Source: Thiocapsa sp. (lineage in GTDB: Bacteria > Pseudomonadota > Gammaproteobacteria > Chromatiales > Chromatiaceae). Taken from it: 64,000 nt of DNA. Shown one piece after another: positions 42,374-51,381 of this stretch. The stretch lies in the NCBI RefSeq assembly GCF_018399035.1, contig NZ_CP073760.1, forward strand, positions 4,774,501 to 4,838,500, in the 5' to 3' direction. The stretch's first letter is position 1, and each line of letters opens with the position of its first letter. The notes beneath the pieces were generated by a model. The model was not told the origin of the DNA, did no database searches, and was given only the letters and a program-made list of their open reading frames with translations. The translations under genes and the position numbers were made by a program.

Positions 42374-43534
42374 TCAGTCCCACCACAAGGCGATCGAATG
42401 CCTGGCCTTCAGCGATCGGCCCAGCACCCATGCGATGAAGCACGGGTCTTCCGGGTCGGCCGCCGCGATCGTCTTTGCCGCCGCCGGTGTCCACCAGCCC
42501 TCTCGCTGTGCCGTCTCCGAGACGCGCGCCAGACCGGCTGCGTCGCCGTAGCCTTCGAGCAGCTCCGGGCAGAGCGCGCCGAGCGACGCGATCAACCGGG
42601 ACAGGTCGCGCGGGAGCCTGGCGAAGGCGACCCGCAGGGCGTTGTCCGTCACCTCGCTGACCGTGACGCCATAGCCTTGATCCCACAGCTCCAGTTGCCG
42701 GACCAGGGCCTCGGTCGTCAACCCGACATTCGGACCGCCGGTATGCTGCTCGGCGAGTGCCGCGAACTTGGCAGGGGGCGCAGGTGGTTGCTCGGATGGC
42801 GAGGCAGATCGGCCCCGGTCCATCGCGGCCTGCAACCCATCGGCGAGAGCCGTATGGCCTGCATCACGCGCGAGGAAAGCGGCGGTCGCGCGCGGGTCGC
42901 CATAGGCCACGGCGAAGAGGTCGGCCCCGGCCGCGACCAAGAGCTCGACGAGGGCCTGTTGACCGTCGCGGGCGGCCTGCACCAGAGGTGGCTCCTGCGC
43001 GGCATGGCGCGGACCGTCCGGCGACAGTCCGTGCTGAAGGAGCCGCCGCAGCATCGCAACATCCTGCCTCATCACCGCGCAACCGATCAGGTCGATAAAG
43101 GGCGCATCCGTCGCCGCACCTTGCGCCAACAGAGCCTCCACTTGATCCGAGTCGCCGGCGAGCACCGCCTCCTGCAGCAACAGGGCCGGCTCGTCGCCGC
43201 GATCGGCGCCGTGCTCGAGCAGCAGATCGGCGATCCGCTGTTGCCGTTTGGCGACCACCGGATTGTCGCGGGCCGCGAAACAGGCGCCCCACGGCGTCCA
43301 ACCATTGCGATCGCGCCGGTTCGGGTCCGCACCGTGCGCGAGCAGCACCTGAACCGCGCGCGAGCTGCCCATGCCGCCCTGGATGGCCTCGGTCAGCGGC
43401 GTGCAACCGTTCTCGAACACAGCATCGCGATGGACACCCGCCGCGCAAAGCACGGCGATGCGGCGCGCCCCGTCGGGCTGATCGGAGCGCGCAATGGCGA
43501 GATACAACGACTGGAGCGGATCATCGCCGGTCAT
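42374..43534 (-). CDS. Ankyrin-repeat protein with a conserved C-terminal domain
   Basis: A 386-residue protein. ATG 43534 overlaps the stop of the upstream gene (ATGA). Ankyrin repeats run from about residue 10 to 245: TPLTEAIQGGMGSSRAVQVL, LAHGADPNRRDRNGWTPWGA, LLLEHGADRGDEPALLLQEA, LVQAARDGQQALVELLVAAG. The last 110 residues form a separate helical domain (LVRQLELWDQGYGVTVSEVT, LARVSETAQREGWWTPAAA, DPEDPCFIAWVLGRSLKARH) resembling DUF4253-type ends. Together with the two genes upstream it forms a cluster on the minus strand whose function I cannot assign. Confidence 0.75.
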   Translation of the reverse strand: MTGDDPLQSLYLAIARSDQPDGARRIAVLCAAGVHRDAVFENGCTPLTEAIQGGMGSSRAVQVLLAHGADPNRRDRNGWTPWGACFAARDNPVVAKRQQRIADLLLEHGADRGDEPALLLQEAVLAGDSDQVEALLAQGAATDAPFIDLIGCAVMRQDVAMLRRLLQHGLSPDGPRHAAQEPPLVQAARDGQQALVELLVAAGADLFAVAYGDPRATAAFLARDAGHTALADGLQAAMDRGRSASPSEQPPAPPAKFAALAEQHTGGPNVGLTTEALVRQLELWDQGYGVTVSEVTDNALRVAFARLPRDLSRLIASLGALCPELLEGYGDAAGLARVSETAQREGWWTPAAAKTIAAADPEDPCFIAWVLGRSLKARHSIALWWD

Positions 43535-44160
43535 GTATCGAGGTCCCCGGAGTGAGGCGACTGCGTGTCGCCGCCGGGCCTCAGGCCCCTCGCGCGTGGT
43601 CGACGGGCCAACAACCGGGTGAACCAGCCGCCACGGCGCTTGGCGAATCCGATGTCCTCGTCCTCGCCACCGGCGAGACGTCGGGTGCCCCATGCTCGGT
43701 TGCCATCGATCTCGACCCCCTCCAGACGCTCGCCGACGAAAAGCGACGACGAGACCGAGCGGCCGGAACCGGCCGCGCGAAACGTCCGCTCCAACGCCGC
43801 CGCAAACCACCCCGGATCGGCGATTCCTTTCAGTATCCGCTTGAGCAGATCCTCGTACCCGCCGACGATCGCCCGGTGATCTGCGGACGGTGTTGCGGCT
43901 CGGGCCGAGGATACGATGCGCTCCACGCCGGCAATCAGCTCGGTGACCATCTCCGCGTTGATCGAGTGCTCGGCACCGAGGTCGCGGAGAATGGCGGCGC
44001 CGCTCGGACCCTGGCCGACCAGGCGATTCACTCCGTTCGCGGCGATCTTCATCAGATCATCGCGATCCAGCGTGCCGAAGAAGCCATCCCAATCGCCGTT
44101 GGTCATCGCGGCCTGCCCCTCGGCAAAGGTTTCTGCTGGAGTGGTCAGCGCCATCGTCAT
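43531..44160 (-). CDS. Protein of unknown function
   Basis: A 209-residue mostly helical protein: MTNGDWDGFFGTLDRDDLMK, IAANGVNRLVGQGPSGAAIL near the start, then VTELIAGVERIVSSARAATP. The C-terminal third contains strand VEIDGNRAWGTRRLAGGEDE and a basic GWFTRLLARRPRARGL. Its stop overlaps the ankyrin gene start, so the two are coupled. No family is recognised. Confidence 0.65.
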   Translation of the reverse strand: MTMALTTPAETFAEGQAAMTNGDWDGFFGTLDRDDLMKIAANGVNRLVGQGPSGAAILRDLGAEHSINAEMVTELIAGVERIVSSARAATPSADHRAIVGGYEDLLKRILKGIADPGWFAAALERTFRAAGSGRSVSSSLFVGERLEGVEIDGNRAWGTRRLAGGEDEDIGFAKRRGGWFTRLLARRPRARGLRPGGDTQSPHSGDLDT

Positions 44161-44204
44161 CTCCCGATGAATGAACCGCCTGATTCGATCCGTTGCCGCC
44201 GTGC

Positions 44205-45305
44205 CTACCGCACCACATACGGCGTCGTCGTCACCCCGGCCGCGCCCGCTCCGACCAACTCATCCGCGTTCGCCAACACCGGCTGAATCCAACCGCTCGC
44301 CGCCGACCGCCCCGGGTCGAACGACGCCTCCGTCCAATCCACCCCGGTCAGCAGCACCGACAGCATCCGCGCCCGCTCGGCGCACGACAGATAGAGATTC
44401 GTCACCAATCCCGGCCGATAGGCCGTGTTCGGGAAGAACGCCTGGAACGCAAGCGTCCCCTCCTCATAGCCGAAGCTGCCGAACCCGTAGCCCATCGGGG
44501 TCTCGCTCAAGGCGCGAGCATTCAGCTCGAGCGCCAGGTGCCGCCCCTCCACGTCCGATGTCACCGACACGGGGAAGCGTTGCCGCAACGCCAAGCCGTG
44601 GCCATGCCAGGGGTGGGTCTGATCCGTGGCGACCTCGCAGAGCGAGGAGGCGCGCTTGCCGTGGGGAAACTCCACCGTAAAACCCGTCGCGTCCCCGGTA
44701 CCCAAAAGGGCAGGGGACTGGTCCAGATAGGTCTCGGCGAAGCGCACGAACTCATCGCCCGGCCAGCGTGACGCCGCCCGGCCCTCGGCATCGAGTCGCA
44801 GCAGGGCCTCGGCGATCAACGCATCCGGCTCCGCGCGCAAGCCCCGTTCGGGATGGCCACTCCGGGCGGGCGCAGCACCGACCGCCTCGGCGATGGCCGA
44901 TACGCCACGATCGGCATCACGGATCTGCAGCATGGCGGCCAGGCCGATCAGACGCCGCATCCAGCCGTCGGTGTCCGCGTAGACCCGCACGAGTGTGCAG
45001 AGATCCAGGGTGCGGCGCGCCGGGTCATAGACCGGACCGGCCATCCCCGCCGTGCGCAACATGACCGCCTGGAGCACAGCCAAGACCTCCTCGTCGAGAT
45101 CCAGGTCGCGCAGCAGCTCGGTGCGAACTTGCACCAGAGCCGCCGGCGCACCGTCCGGCCCGGCTTCTCGGCCGATGACCTCCAGCGTCTGAGCCTGCCG
45201 GTGCGGCCACCAGCGGAACCCGCGCTCGGTCTCCTCCGACCAGGCCGCGTCGACCTGGAACAGCTCGGTGCGTAGCCAATCCAGCGTGTTCTGTCCAACG
45301 CTCAT
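44205..45305 (-). CDS. Protein of unknown function with YVVR-type C-terminus
   Basis: A 366-residue protein. ATG 45305 (MSVGQNTLDWLRTELF) is chosen over a longer frame. Notable segments: FRWWPHRQAQTLEVIGREAG, LCTLVRVYADTDGWMRRLIG, HGHGLALRQRFPVSVTSDVE, GRHLALELNARALSETPMGY, NTAYRPGLVTNLYLSCAERA. The end, GWIQPVLANADELVGAGAAG then VTTTPYVVR, is shared with two other loci at 45429 and 46885. The N-terminal body has no recognised family. It is the first gene of the minus-strand cluster with the 209-residue and ankyrin proteins. Confidence 0.7.
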   Translation of the reverse strand: MSVGQNTLDWLRTELFQVDAAWSEETERGFRWWPHRQAQTLEVIGREAGPDGAPAALVQVRTELLRDLDLDEEVLAVLQAVMLRTAGMAGPVYDPARRTLDLCTLVRVYADTDGWMRRLIGLAAMLQIRDADRGVSAIAEAVGAAPARSGHPERGLRAEPDALIAEALLRLDAEGRAASRWPGDEFVRFAETYLDQSPALLGTGDATGFTVEFPHGKRASSLCEVATDQTHPWHGHGLALRQRFPVSVTSDVEGRHLALELNARALSETPMGYGFGSFGYEEGTLAFQAFFPNTAYRPGLVTNLYLSCAERARMLSVLLTGVDWTEASFDPGRSAASGWIQPVLANADELVGAGAAGVTTTPYVVR

Positions 45306-45428
45306 GCTGATCCTTCCCTCGGGTTGTGGTGGGGCAAGCCGCCGTCGATGCCCCTTGCTGTAACGCCATGCGTGATCCGGTGGATCATGAACCGCGCTTG
45401 AGCTGGATCCCATCCTGCGGGGAATGCC

Positions 45429-45570
45429 CTACCTCACCACATACGGCTTGGTCTTCACCCCCGCAGATCCGGCCCCCACCAACTCCCCCGCATTGACCAA
45501 CACCGGCTGAATCCACCCCAGCCGGCTCTCCGCCAGCCCCTCGCCGTAGCGAATCCGCCGGAAGTGGCCA
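45429..45570 (-). pseudogene. Orphan copy of the YVVR C-terminal module
   Basis: The minus strand codes GHFRRIRYGEGLAESRLGWI then QPVLVNAGELVGAGSAGVKT and KPYVVR before the stop at 45429. It is nearly identical to the end of the 387-residue protein at 46885. Upstream of GHFRR the frame has no matching body (positions 45571-45647 look random), so this is a detached C-terminal piece left by recombination. Confidence 0.7.
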
Positions 45571-45792
45571 CACGGGCGCGCCCGGCCCGGTCGGCTGCCG
45601 GAAAGGGATGGACGCGACCACGGGATGCCCTCACAGTCGGTGCCCAAGGTGCTGCAACCTCAATGCTCGTGCGCGATACTGCCGCGACCCATCGGTAACC
45701 GAGTTCGGCGCGCGCCAACCGAGAGCGTCGCGACGGAGGGCGATGCCGAGTCCTGTCCACTCTATCCCGACGTGATCCGACCTCCGACACCC

Positions 45793-46182
45793 ATGTCCCT
45801 ACTCAAGCGAAAAAACACCAAACAGAAGAAGATCTCCGCCACCTTCCTGGCGTTTGTGACCCCCACCCTCAACCCTATGGGCCTGTCGCCGGCAGACCCC
45901 GAAAGCGAGACCCTGATAAGGGTCTGCTGGGCGACCTGGAATGCCGTGGTCTTCGCCGATTTCGTCGGCAGGACCGATCTCCTCGACGCCTTGCTCGATC
46001 CGACACGCTCGAGCCTTGCCTCGGTGATCCTCGTCAAGGCGTTGGTCGAGCGCAAACGATCACGCCGCTTCGCCGCGGACGACCGAGCGATCGGCGACTA
46101 CAAGATCAGAGTCGTCGATGGCGAGATACGACTCTGGGCCGAAGCGCGCGATCCTTACCCCAAGGATCAGAGGGCATCATGA
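45793..46182 (+). CDS. Protein of unknown function
   Basis: A 129-residue protein starting MSLLKRKNTKQKKISATFLA. A compact core follows: FVTPTLNPMGLSPADPESET, LIRVCWATWNAVVFADFVGR, SSLASVILVKALVERKRSRR. Basic at the start and mixed at the end, without a signal peptide. The frame upstream of 45793 is not conserved in composition. It is the only plus-strand gene in this cluster. No family recognised. Confidence 0.6.
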   Translation: MSLLKRKNTKQKKISATFLAFVTPTLNPMGLSPADPESETLIRVCWATWNAVVFADFVGRTDLLDALLDPTRSSLASVILVKALVERKRSRRFAADDRAIGDYKIRVVDGEIRLWAEARDPYPKDQRAS

Positions 46183-46222
46183 CGGGCATAGGGCGCGGCT
46201 TCCCGGTCGGCACCTCGGCCAG

Positions 46223-46783
46223 CTACGGGTTGGGCAAACGCCCCGACACGCGCTCCGCGATCTGCTTCCCGAAGCTCAGCCGATCTCCGGCGAACCGCCC
46301 GCTGGCTGACAGGATGATCTGGTAAGGCCCCTCGAACACCGTGAGCTGGCCGGTATCCGCGTCCCAGCCGGCGGGTCCGGCAAGACCTTCGACGGGTACG
46401 GGAACAGCCACGTCGCCGAGCTCGCGGCGCAACTCGTCCACATACTCCGCGTAGGCTTGCGCGGGGTCAGCCGCACCATGCGCCTTGACCAAGAGCCCCA
46501 CACTGAGCATCGGCGCGTCGGTATGGGCGTTGTCGTAGTTGCACATCGCCGCCCAATACGGCCCGCTACCGAGCGCCTTGCCGTTGGGCACCCCGACAAC
46601 CGAGCCATACACCGCCTCGACATCCGCCTTGGTCAGCAGCGCGCAAGCATCGACCGGAGGGGGCGCAACGGCCTCCGCCCGGACCGCAGCCCAAGGAGCG
46701 CAAAGTATTCCGGCGAGCAGGAGCGGGATCGCCAGACGGGATCCCGACGACGTGGAACAGGGTTCGCAGTGGCTGAGCAGCAT
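46223..46783 (-). CDS. Secreted or lipoprotein-like protein (DUF3558-like)
   Basis: A 186-residue protein with an N-terminal signal segment (RLAIPLLLAGILCAPWAAVR). The mature part starts DACALLTKADVEAVYGSVVG, the DACxLLTxxDV motif of DUF3558-like and related exported proteins, then GSGPYWAAMCNYDNAHTDAP with the partner Cys, VGLLVKAHGA and WDADTGQLTVFEGPYQIILS. The pair of Cys residues probably forms a disulfide. The end (GRLPNP) is short. Its role is unknown; it is probably periplasmic. Confidence 0.7.
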   Translation of the reverse strand: MLLSHCEPCSTSSGSRLAIPLLLAGILCAPWAAVRAEAVAPPPVDACALLTKADVEAVYGSVVGVPNGKALGSGPYWAAMCNYDNAHTDAPMLSVGLLVKAHGAADPAQAYAEYVDELRRELGDVAVPVPVEGLAGPAGWDADTGQLTVFEGPYQIILSASGRFAGDRLSFGKQIAERVSGRLPNP

Positions 46784-46884
46784 CGGGTAGTCCCTTCAGT
46801 GGCCGAACGGTTCGATGACACGATGAAAGGTAGCTCACAACAGGCGGCATGATGGCGGCATGCCGGAGAAGCGGAGATGACGCA

Positions 46885-48048
46885 TCACCGCACCACATAC
46901 GGCTTCGTCTTGACCGCCGAGGAGCCGGCCCCGGTCAATTCCCCCGCATTCACCAACACCGGCTGAATCCACCCCAGCCGACTCTCCGCCAGCCCCTCGC
47001 CGTAGCGGATCCGCCGGAAGTGCCCACGGCGCCAATGCGGCTTCACATGCCGATCATCCCCGCGCGGCAATCCGCCCGGCGCCCCCGAGCCCGCCCAATC
47101 CGGCTCCGCACTCGGCCCGATCAGGATCCGGTCATAGGCCGTGGTCAGCTTGCGCCCGATCTTGGCCGCCTTCTTCGGCCCGAGACCCCGCAGGCGCTTC
47201 TCCAGGTCCGTGCGCTCGGTTACACGCCGCTTTTCGGCGTCGGGCAAGTTCAGGTACAGCAGCACCTTGGCCAGCTCCGAGATTGCCGCCGTTGCACAGG
47301 CGATCTCGACCGGCAGTGGCGGCAGCACCCCGGCATCCTCGCCGCGCGGCGCGGCATAGTAGGCATTGTGCCGGGCGAGCATGGCGCTCAGACACTCGTC
47401 CTCGTCCTGGATGAATAGGGTCACGTCCTGCGAGGCATCGTCCAGCGCATACCGCTTGCCGATCGGCGAGCCGGTGAAGATCAGCTCGATCACGCGGGTC
47501 GGACGCGCGGGATCCAGCCGCAAGGCGGCCCCGCGGGTCTTGCGTTCGTGCAGGACGTGGTGGGGCGGCACCTCGTGGCTGCCGACATAGGCCCCTTCGA
47601 GCTCGTGCAGATCGGTCGCGCGATTGTAGACCTTCAGCGCACAGGGGCGCGGGAAGGCGATGTAGACCGAGGTGTAGGGCGCACGGAAGAACCGCACCGG
47701 CAACCCCTCGGTCAGATCCGTTGCGCCCAAGAGCCTTTGAAGAGCGGGCGCCACGGCGAGGATCGGGTCACCATGCACCCGCAGTCGCGCACGCGCCAAC
47801 AGCAAGAGGAATGTACCCAGGTTGTAGCTCGCCGGCGCATTCATCTGCAGTCCGGCCAACCGCGCCAGCTCGGGCACGTTGCGCAACAGCCAGGAGCTGG
47901 TCACCGACGGATCCAGAAACAGGGGTCGCAATCGTTCGCGCAATGCGTCCCCGCCGAGCAAGGATGCTTCGATCGGCACGCCGAGGGCCGCGTCTACACG
48001 CACCGGATGCGGCAAGGCAAGGACGGCAGGGTCATGCAATCGGTCCAT
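46885..48048 (-). CDS. Protein of unknown function with HWRRGHFRR...YVVR C-terminus
   Basis: A 387-residue protein. The N-terminal half is helical (LLRNVPELARLAGLQMNAPA, YNLGTFLLLLARARLRVHGD). A strand-rich middle has APYTSVYIAFPRPCALKVYN and RPTRVIELIFTGSPIG, then VEIACATAAISELAKVLLYL and a basic helix KRLRGLGPKKAAKIGRKL. The end is HWRRGHFRRIRYGEGLAESR, LGWIQPVLVNAGEL and VKTKPYVVR. HWRRGHxRR-type tails are known from assorted phage, plasmid and host proteins. A distant resemblance to the AcrVA2-like host family is possible but unverified. The C-terminal DNA is shared with 45429. Confidence 0.65.
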   Translation of the reverse strand: MDRLHDPAVLALPHPVRVDAALGVPIEASLLGGDALRERLRPLFLDPSVTSSWLLRNVPELARLAGLQMNAPASYNLGTFLLLLARARLRVHGDPILAVAPALQRLLGATDLTEGLPVRFFRAPYTSVYIAFPRPCALKVYNRATDLHELEGAYVGSHEVPPHHVLHERKTRGAALRLDPARPTRVIELIFTGSPIGKRYALDDASQDVTLFIQDEDECLSAMLARHNAYYAAPRGEDAGVLPPLPVEIACATAAISELAKVLLYLNLPDAEKRRVTERTDLEKRLRGLGPKKAAKIGRKLTTAYDRILIGPSAEPDWAGSGAPGGLPRGDDRHVKPHWRRGHFRRIRYGEGLAESRLGWIQPVLVNAGELTGAGSSAVKTKPYVVR

Positions 48049-48164
48049 CAGGCGATCGACACCGGTGTGAGCCCTGCGGGCAGTTGCATCTTCGAGCCAG
48101 TATAAACCCGATCGAGGTTAAGGCCGCGCGCGGTTCCGGCAAGGACCGCGATCCTCTGCGCCGA

Positions 48165-48488
48165 TCAGCCCCCCGGTCCCGACTCCTCCAGCACCACGTC
48201 GAACAGCTCCAGCACCGGATGGCCCGCATAGGTTCCCTGAGGCGCTTTGGCCTGCGCGTGGGCCTTGTGGAACGCCTCGGACTCGCGCCAAGCATCGAAG
48301 TGACCGCGCGAGGCCCAGGTCGTGTGGGATGCGTACAGCGTCGTCTCTTCGTCTTCCGGCCCCTTGAGGAGCCGAAAGGTCACGAAGCCCGGCACCTGCG
48401 CGAGCCGGGATTGGCGCTCCCGCCAGAGGCGCTCGAAATCGGCCTCGAAGCCCTGGTTGATGCGAAAGCGATTCATGGCGATGAACAT
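48165..48488 (-). CDS. Antibiotic biosynthesis monooxygenase (ABM/IsdG-like) domain protein
   Basis: A 107-residue dimeric alpha-beta barrel protein. ATG 48488 gives MFIAMNRFRINQGFEADFER, LWRERQSRLAQVPGFVTFRL, LKGPEDEETTLYASHTTWAS, RGHFDAWRESEAFHKAHAQA, VLELFDVVLEE. The N, W and H residues used by IsdG-type heme-degrading enzymes have counterparts here (NRF, WxS, H in the helix), so a heme or quinone monooxygenase activity is likely. The long frame upstream is a shadow of the plus-strand gene. Confidence 0.85.
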   Translation of the reverse strand: MFIAMNRFRINQGFEADFERLWRERQSRLAQVPGFVTFRLLKGPEDEETTLYASHTTWASRGHFDAWRESEAFHKAHAQAKAPQGTYAGHPVLELFDVVLEESGPGG

Positions 48489-48677
48489 CGATCGGATACC
48501 TCGTGCGGTGACAGTGAATGAGCAAGCGATCCGGCCTGGCCGGGCGTACGCGTGGCAGACCAGCCCGGTTGACTGCCCGAGACGGAGACGGTCCGTGCCG
48601 CTCCTCCCACGCGCCCGGAGCGGGCACAATGCGCGATGCGCTTGAAGCATCGTCAACCGGGGTCGCGGAGCAGATCG

Positions 48678-49376
48678 ATGACGAAGAATAGCAGCGTGCG
48701 GGACATCGCGGTGTCGGGGTTTAACCTCGCCAAGCGCCGGATGCATTCCCTTTCGATCAAAAGCCGAACGCGGCCAAGCCGCCAGCGACGCCTCGCCGCG
48801 ATCCTCGCGTGCGCAATCGTGTGGCTCCAGACGGCGCAGGCCGATGCATCGAGCCCGCTCGAACCGGAGGGCGTCTTTGTCTCGACGCAGCCACCAACGC
48901 CGGGGACGACGTCCGCATGGGAAGCGGCCGGCATCGCCGAGAGCGTCGCGGCACTGAAGAGTGGTCCGGACTTCCCGGATGTGCCGCTGATCGTTCTGGT
49001 TGCGACCGATCATGAGGATACCGCCGACGAGGACACCCACGTGACGGTGTTCGTCGGGGCGCACCAGCACCGGCTCCCGTTCGACTTGGTCGCGGCCATG
49101 CAGGCGCTCGGCGCGCGGGGTCGCTACATCAAGCTGCGTCATATCGGCAAGAACCTGCTCGACTTCCATCTGGCCTTCCATCTCGGGGAGCTGGTCGCAC
49201 GCAACCCCGAGGCGACCTACCGGATCGTCTCCGAAGACGGCGGATTCGATGCCCTGATCGAAGACTTTCAGGCACGCGACCTGGCCGTCGAGCGCCTGCG
49301 CGTGGAGCCGGCGCCGACCGGAAGCGTACACGAACAAGAAGATCATCCCACGTCTGGCGGAACCACAGCCCCGTGA
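48678..49376 (+). CDS. PIN-like domain protein, abnormal N-terminus
   Basis: A 232-residue ORF. The second half is a PIN-like (PIN_7-type) domain: VTVFVGAHQHRLPFDLVAAM, GRYIKLRHIGKNLLDFHLAF, HLGELVARNPEATYRIVSED and GGFDALIEDFQARDL, with the conserved Asp of LLDFH and EDGGFD. The usual start of the fold (VDYENV, with the first Asp and Asn) is not there; instead a basic N-terminus with a hydrophobic stretch (LAAILACAIVWLQTAQADA) precedes IVLVATDHEDTADEDTH. The N-terminus may have been replaced by recombination and could act as a signal peptide. Nuclease activity is doubtful. The start is uncertain (48636 or 48678). Confidence 0.6.
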   Translation: MTKNSSVRDIAVSGFNLAKRRMHSLSIKSRTRPSRQRRLAAILACAIVWLQTAQADASSPLEPEGVFVSTQPPTPGTTSAWEAAGIAESVAALKSGPDFPDVPLIVLVATDHEDTADEDTHVTVFVGAHQHRLPFDLVAAMQALGARGRYIKLRHIGKNLLDFHLAFHLGELVARNPEATYRIVSEDGGFDALIEDFQARDLAVERLRVEPAPTGSVHEQEDHPTSGGTTAP

Positions 49377-49522
49377 GTTAGGGGCGTAGCGCCTGCAATG
49401 GCCTGCACCGATCCCACGACGATGCCGATCCACAACCGTGTCGTGTCCCTTGTGCGAAACTTTTTCGCGTTACAATCCGGCTTCACGAAACCTCAACCGT
49501 CCGCCACCTCGGGTGACCACGC

Positions 49523-50161
49523 ATGTCCGATCTGCTCGAAACCCTCCTCCCGGCGATCCCCGAGACCTTCTTCCGCCGCCTCGAAGAGCGGGTGAACGAC
49601 GGCGCCGCGATCGCCCACACCCAGGCGTTGCGGACCCCACCGCACCTCCCGGCGCACCGCATGCGGCTGGGTACCACCCGCTATTTCGAGCGCGGCGAAG
49701 CGCTGCGACTGAGCGCCGAGGACGTCGGCTTGAGCCACCGCTTCGTGATGGTGAACACGCACGCCGAGATTCTGGTGACGAGCGGGCCGGTGCTGATCTC
49801 GCACGCCAAGGCAGATCACTGGGGCGATCCGATCGAGGACAAGGACTACAAGCTGGAGCTGGCGTGCCACAACCCCGGCGATGGCGAGCAGCTCACCCTG
49901 TGGGAAGAGGCCGACCCTGCGTCCGGCATCCTCGCGGTCGTCGTGGTGCAGTACGCGCGCCCCGGCTCGGAGCAGGATGAAACCGTGCCGACTCAGATCG
50001 GCTTCGGCGTGCCGACACGCGATCTGAAGGGCTGGCATCTGCTCAAGCCGCTCGACCAGATCTACGCATCCTACGCCGACCGCACGGGGCGCCTGCTCGA
50101 CCAGGCCCGGCCCGTGCTCAAGCGGAACCGGGACCGGCGCGGGACCACGGGGCAGGGCTGA
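49523..50161 (+). CDS. Conserved protein preceding an XRE-ImmA regulator
   Basis: A 212-residue protein: MSDLLETLLPAIPETFFRRL, FERGEALRLSAEDVGLSHRF, VMVNTHAEILVTSGPVLISH, KLELACHNPGDGEQLTLWEE, ILAVVVVQYARPGSEQDETV. No signal or membrane segment. It ends 22 bases ahead of the XRE-ImmA gene in the same direction, so the two form an operon like a toxin-antitoxin or stress module in which the peptidase cuts or releases a partner. I do not recognise the family, so it is the candidate partner by position only. Confidence 0.7.
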   Translation: MSDLLETLLPAIPETFFRRLEERVNDGAAIAHTQALRTPPHLPAHRMRLGTTRYFERGEALRLSAEDVGLSHRFVMVNTHAEILVTSGPVLISHAKADHWGDPIEDKDYKLELACHNPGDGEQLTLWEEADPASGILAVVVVQYARPGSEQDETVPTQIGFGVPTRDLKGWHLLKPLDQIYASYADRTGRLLDQARPVLKRNRDRRGTTGQG

Positions 50162-50183
50162 GGCAAGCGACGGAACGACACTC

Positions 50184-51371
50184 ATGGCCGCACGTACACC
50201 GGGCTTTCAGGCCCTCCAACTGACCCGCGCGCGTCTCGCCCGCGGCCTGACGCGCATCGCCCTGGGCGAGGCGGTACAGCGCTCGGCGCCGACCGTCAGC
50301 AAGTGGGAGAGCGGACAGCAAACGCCCGACCCCGCGGCGCTCGCGCGCCTGGCCGAGGTGCTGCGCGTGCCTTGGGACTATTTTCTCGACACCCCGTTCG
50401 AGCCCGGCTCGCGTCCGCGCTTCTTTCGCTCCATGGCCAACGCCACCAAGCGGGCGCGCGAGCGCATCGAGCAGCACCTGACCTGGCTGCAACGCCTCGG
50501 CCACGACCTGCAGACATGGGTGGACCTGCCGGCGCCGAACCTGCCGGAGCTGGACATCGGCGATTTCCGCCTGCTGCGCGGGTGCGACCTCGAAGAAGCG
50601 GCCTTTCGGGTGCGCGAGCACTGGGGTCTCGGCCGGGCGCCGATCCCGGACATGCTGCTGGTGCTGGAGAATGCCGGGATCGTCTGCGGCCGATGCTCCT
50701 TCGGGGCGCCGTCCATCGACGGCGTCTCGCACTGGTCGCACGCCGACGACCGCCCCTATGTCCTGATCTCCTCGGACAAGCGCACGGCGGTACGCTCGCG
50801 CTTCGACGCCGCCCACGAGCTCGGCCACCTGGTCCTGCATCGCCACGTCGACCCGCACGCGCTTGCGCACCGCGACGAGTTCAAGGAGCTGGAGAACCAG
50901 GCGCATCGCTTCGCCGGTGCCTTCCTGATGCCCGCCGACGGGTTCACCGGCGAGCTGCCCGAGGTCTCGCTGGAAGCCTTTCGCGTCCTCAAGCCGCGCT
51001 GGAAGACCTCCATCGGCGCCATGATCTACCGCTGCAAGGACCTGGGCCTGATCACCGAGGTGCATGCCGGGCGCATGTTCAAATCCAGCAGCGCGCGCGG
51101 CTGGGCCCGCGGCGAACCCGAAGACGAGGTCCTGCCGATCGAGCAGCCCCGCCTGATGGAGCGCTCCATCCGCCTGCTGCTCACGCAGGGCGGATTCAGC
51201 GTCGATCGGCTGCTCGCGCAGCTGCGGCTGGCCCACGCCGACATCGAGGCCCTGGCCGGACTGCCCGCGGGGATGCTCTCCAATCGCGGCGCGCACATCA
51301 CCCTGCTGCCGACACCCAGACTCAAGACCGCCACGCTGCGGGACACGCCCGCCGAGGTCATCCCGTTCTAG
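50184..51371 (+). CDS. XRE-family regulator with ImmA/IrrE (M78) peptidase domain
   Basis: A 395-residue protein. A helix-turn-helix at residues about 10-65 (LARGLTRIALGEAVQRSAPT, VSKWESGQQTPDPAALARLA). The peptidase domain has RSRFDAAHELGHLVLHRHVD (HExxH near residue 211) and NQAHRFAGAFLMPADGF with the third ligand side (Glu-x-x-A-x-x-F-A pattern). This is the ImmA/IrrE design, where the peptidase cleaves a repressor in response to damage or stress. Together with the gene upstream it is a two-gene regulatory module. It could repress its own operon. Confidence 0.88.
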   Translation: MAARTPGFQALQLTRARLARGLTRIALGEAVQRSAPTVSKWESGQQTPDPAALARLAEVLRVPWDYFLDTPFEPGSRPRFFRSMANATKRARERIEQHLTWLQRLGHDLQTWVDLPAPNLPELDIGDFRLLRGCDLEEAAFRVREHWGLGRAPIPDMLLVLENAGIVCGRCSFGAPSIDGVSHWSHADDRPYVLISSDKRTAVRSRFDAAHELGHLVLHRHVDPHALAHRDEFKELENQAHRFAGAFLMPADGFTGELPEVSLEAFRVLKPRWKTSIGAMIYRCKDLGLITEVHAGRMFKSSSARGWARGEPEDEVLPIEQPRLMERSIRLLLTQGGFSVDRLLAQLRLAHADIEALAGLPAGMLSNRGAHITLLPTPRLKTATLRDTPAEVIPF

Positions 51372-51381
51372 GGTCGAAGGC

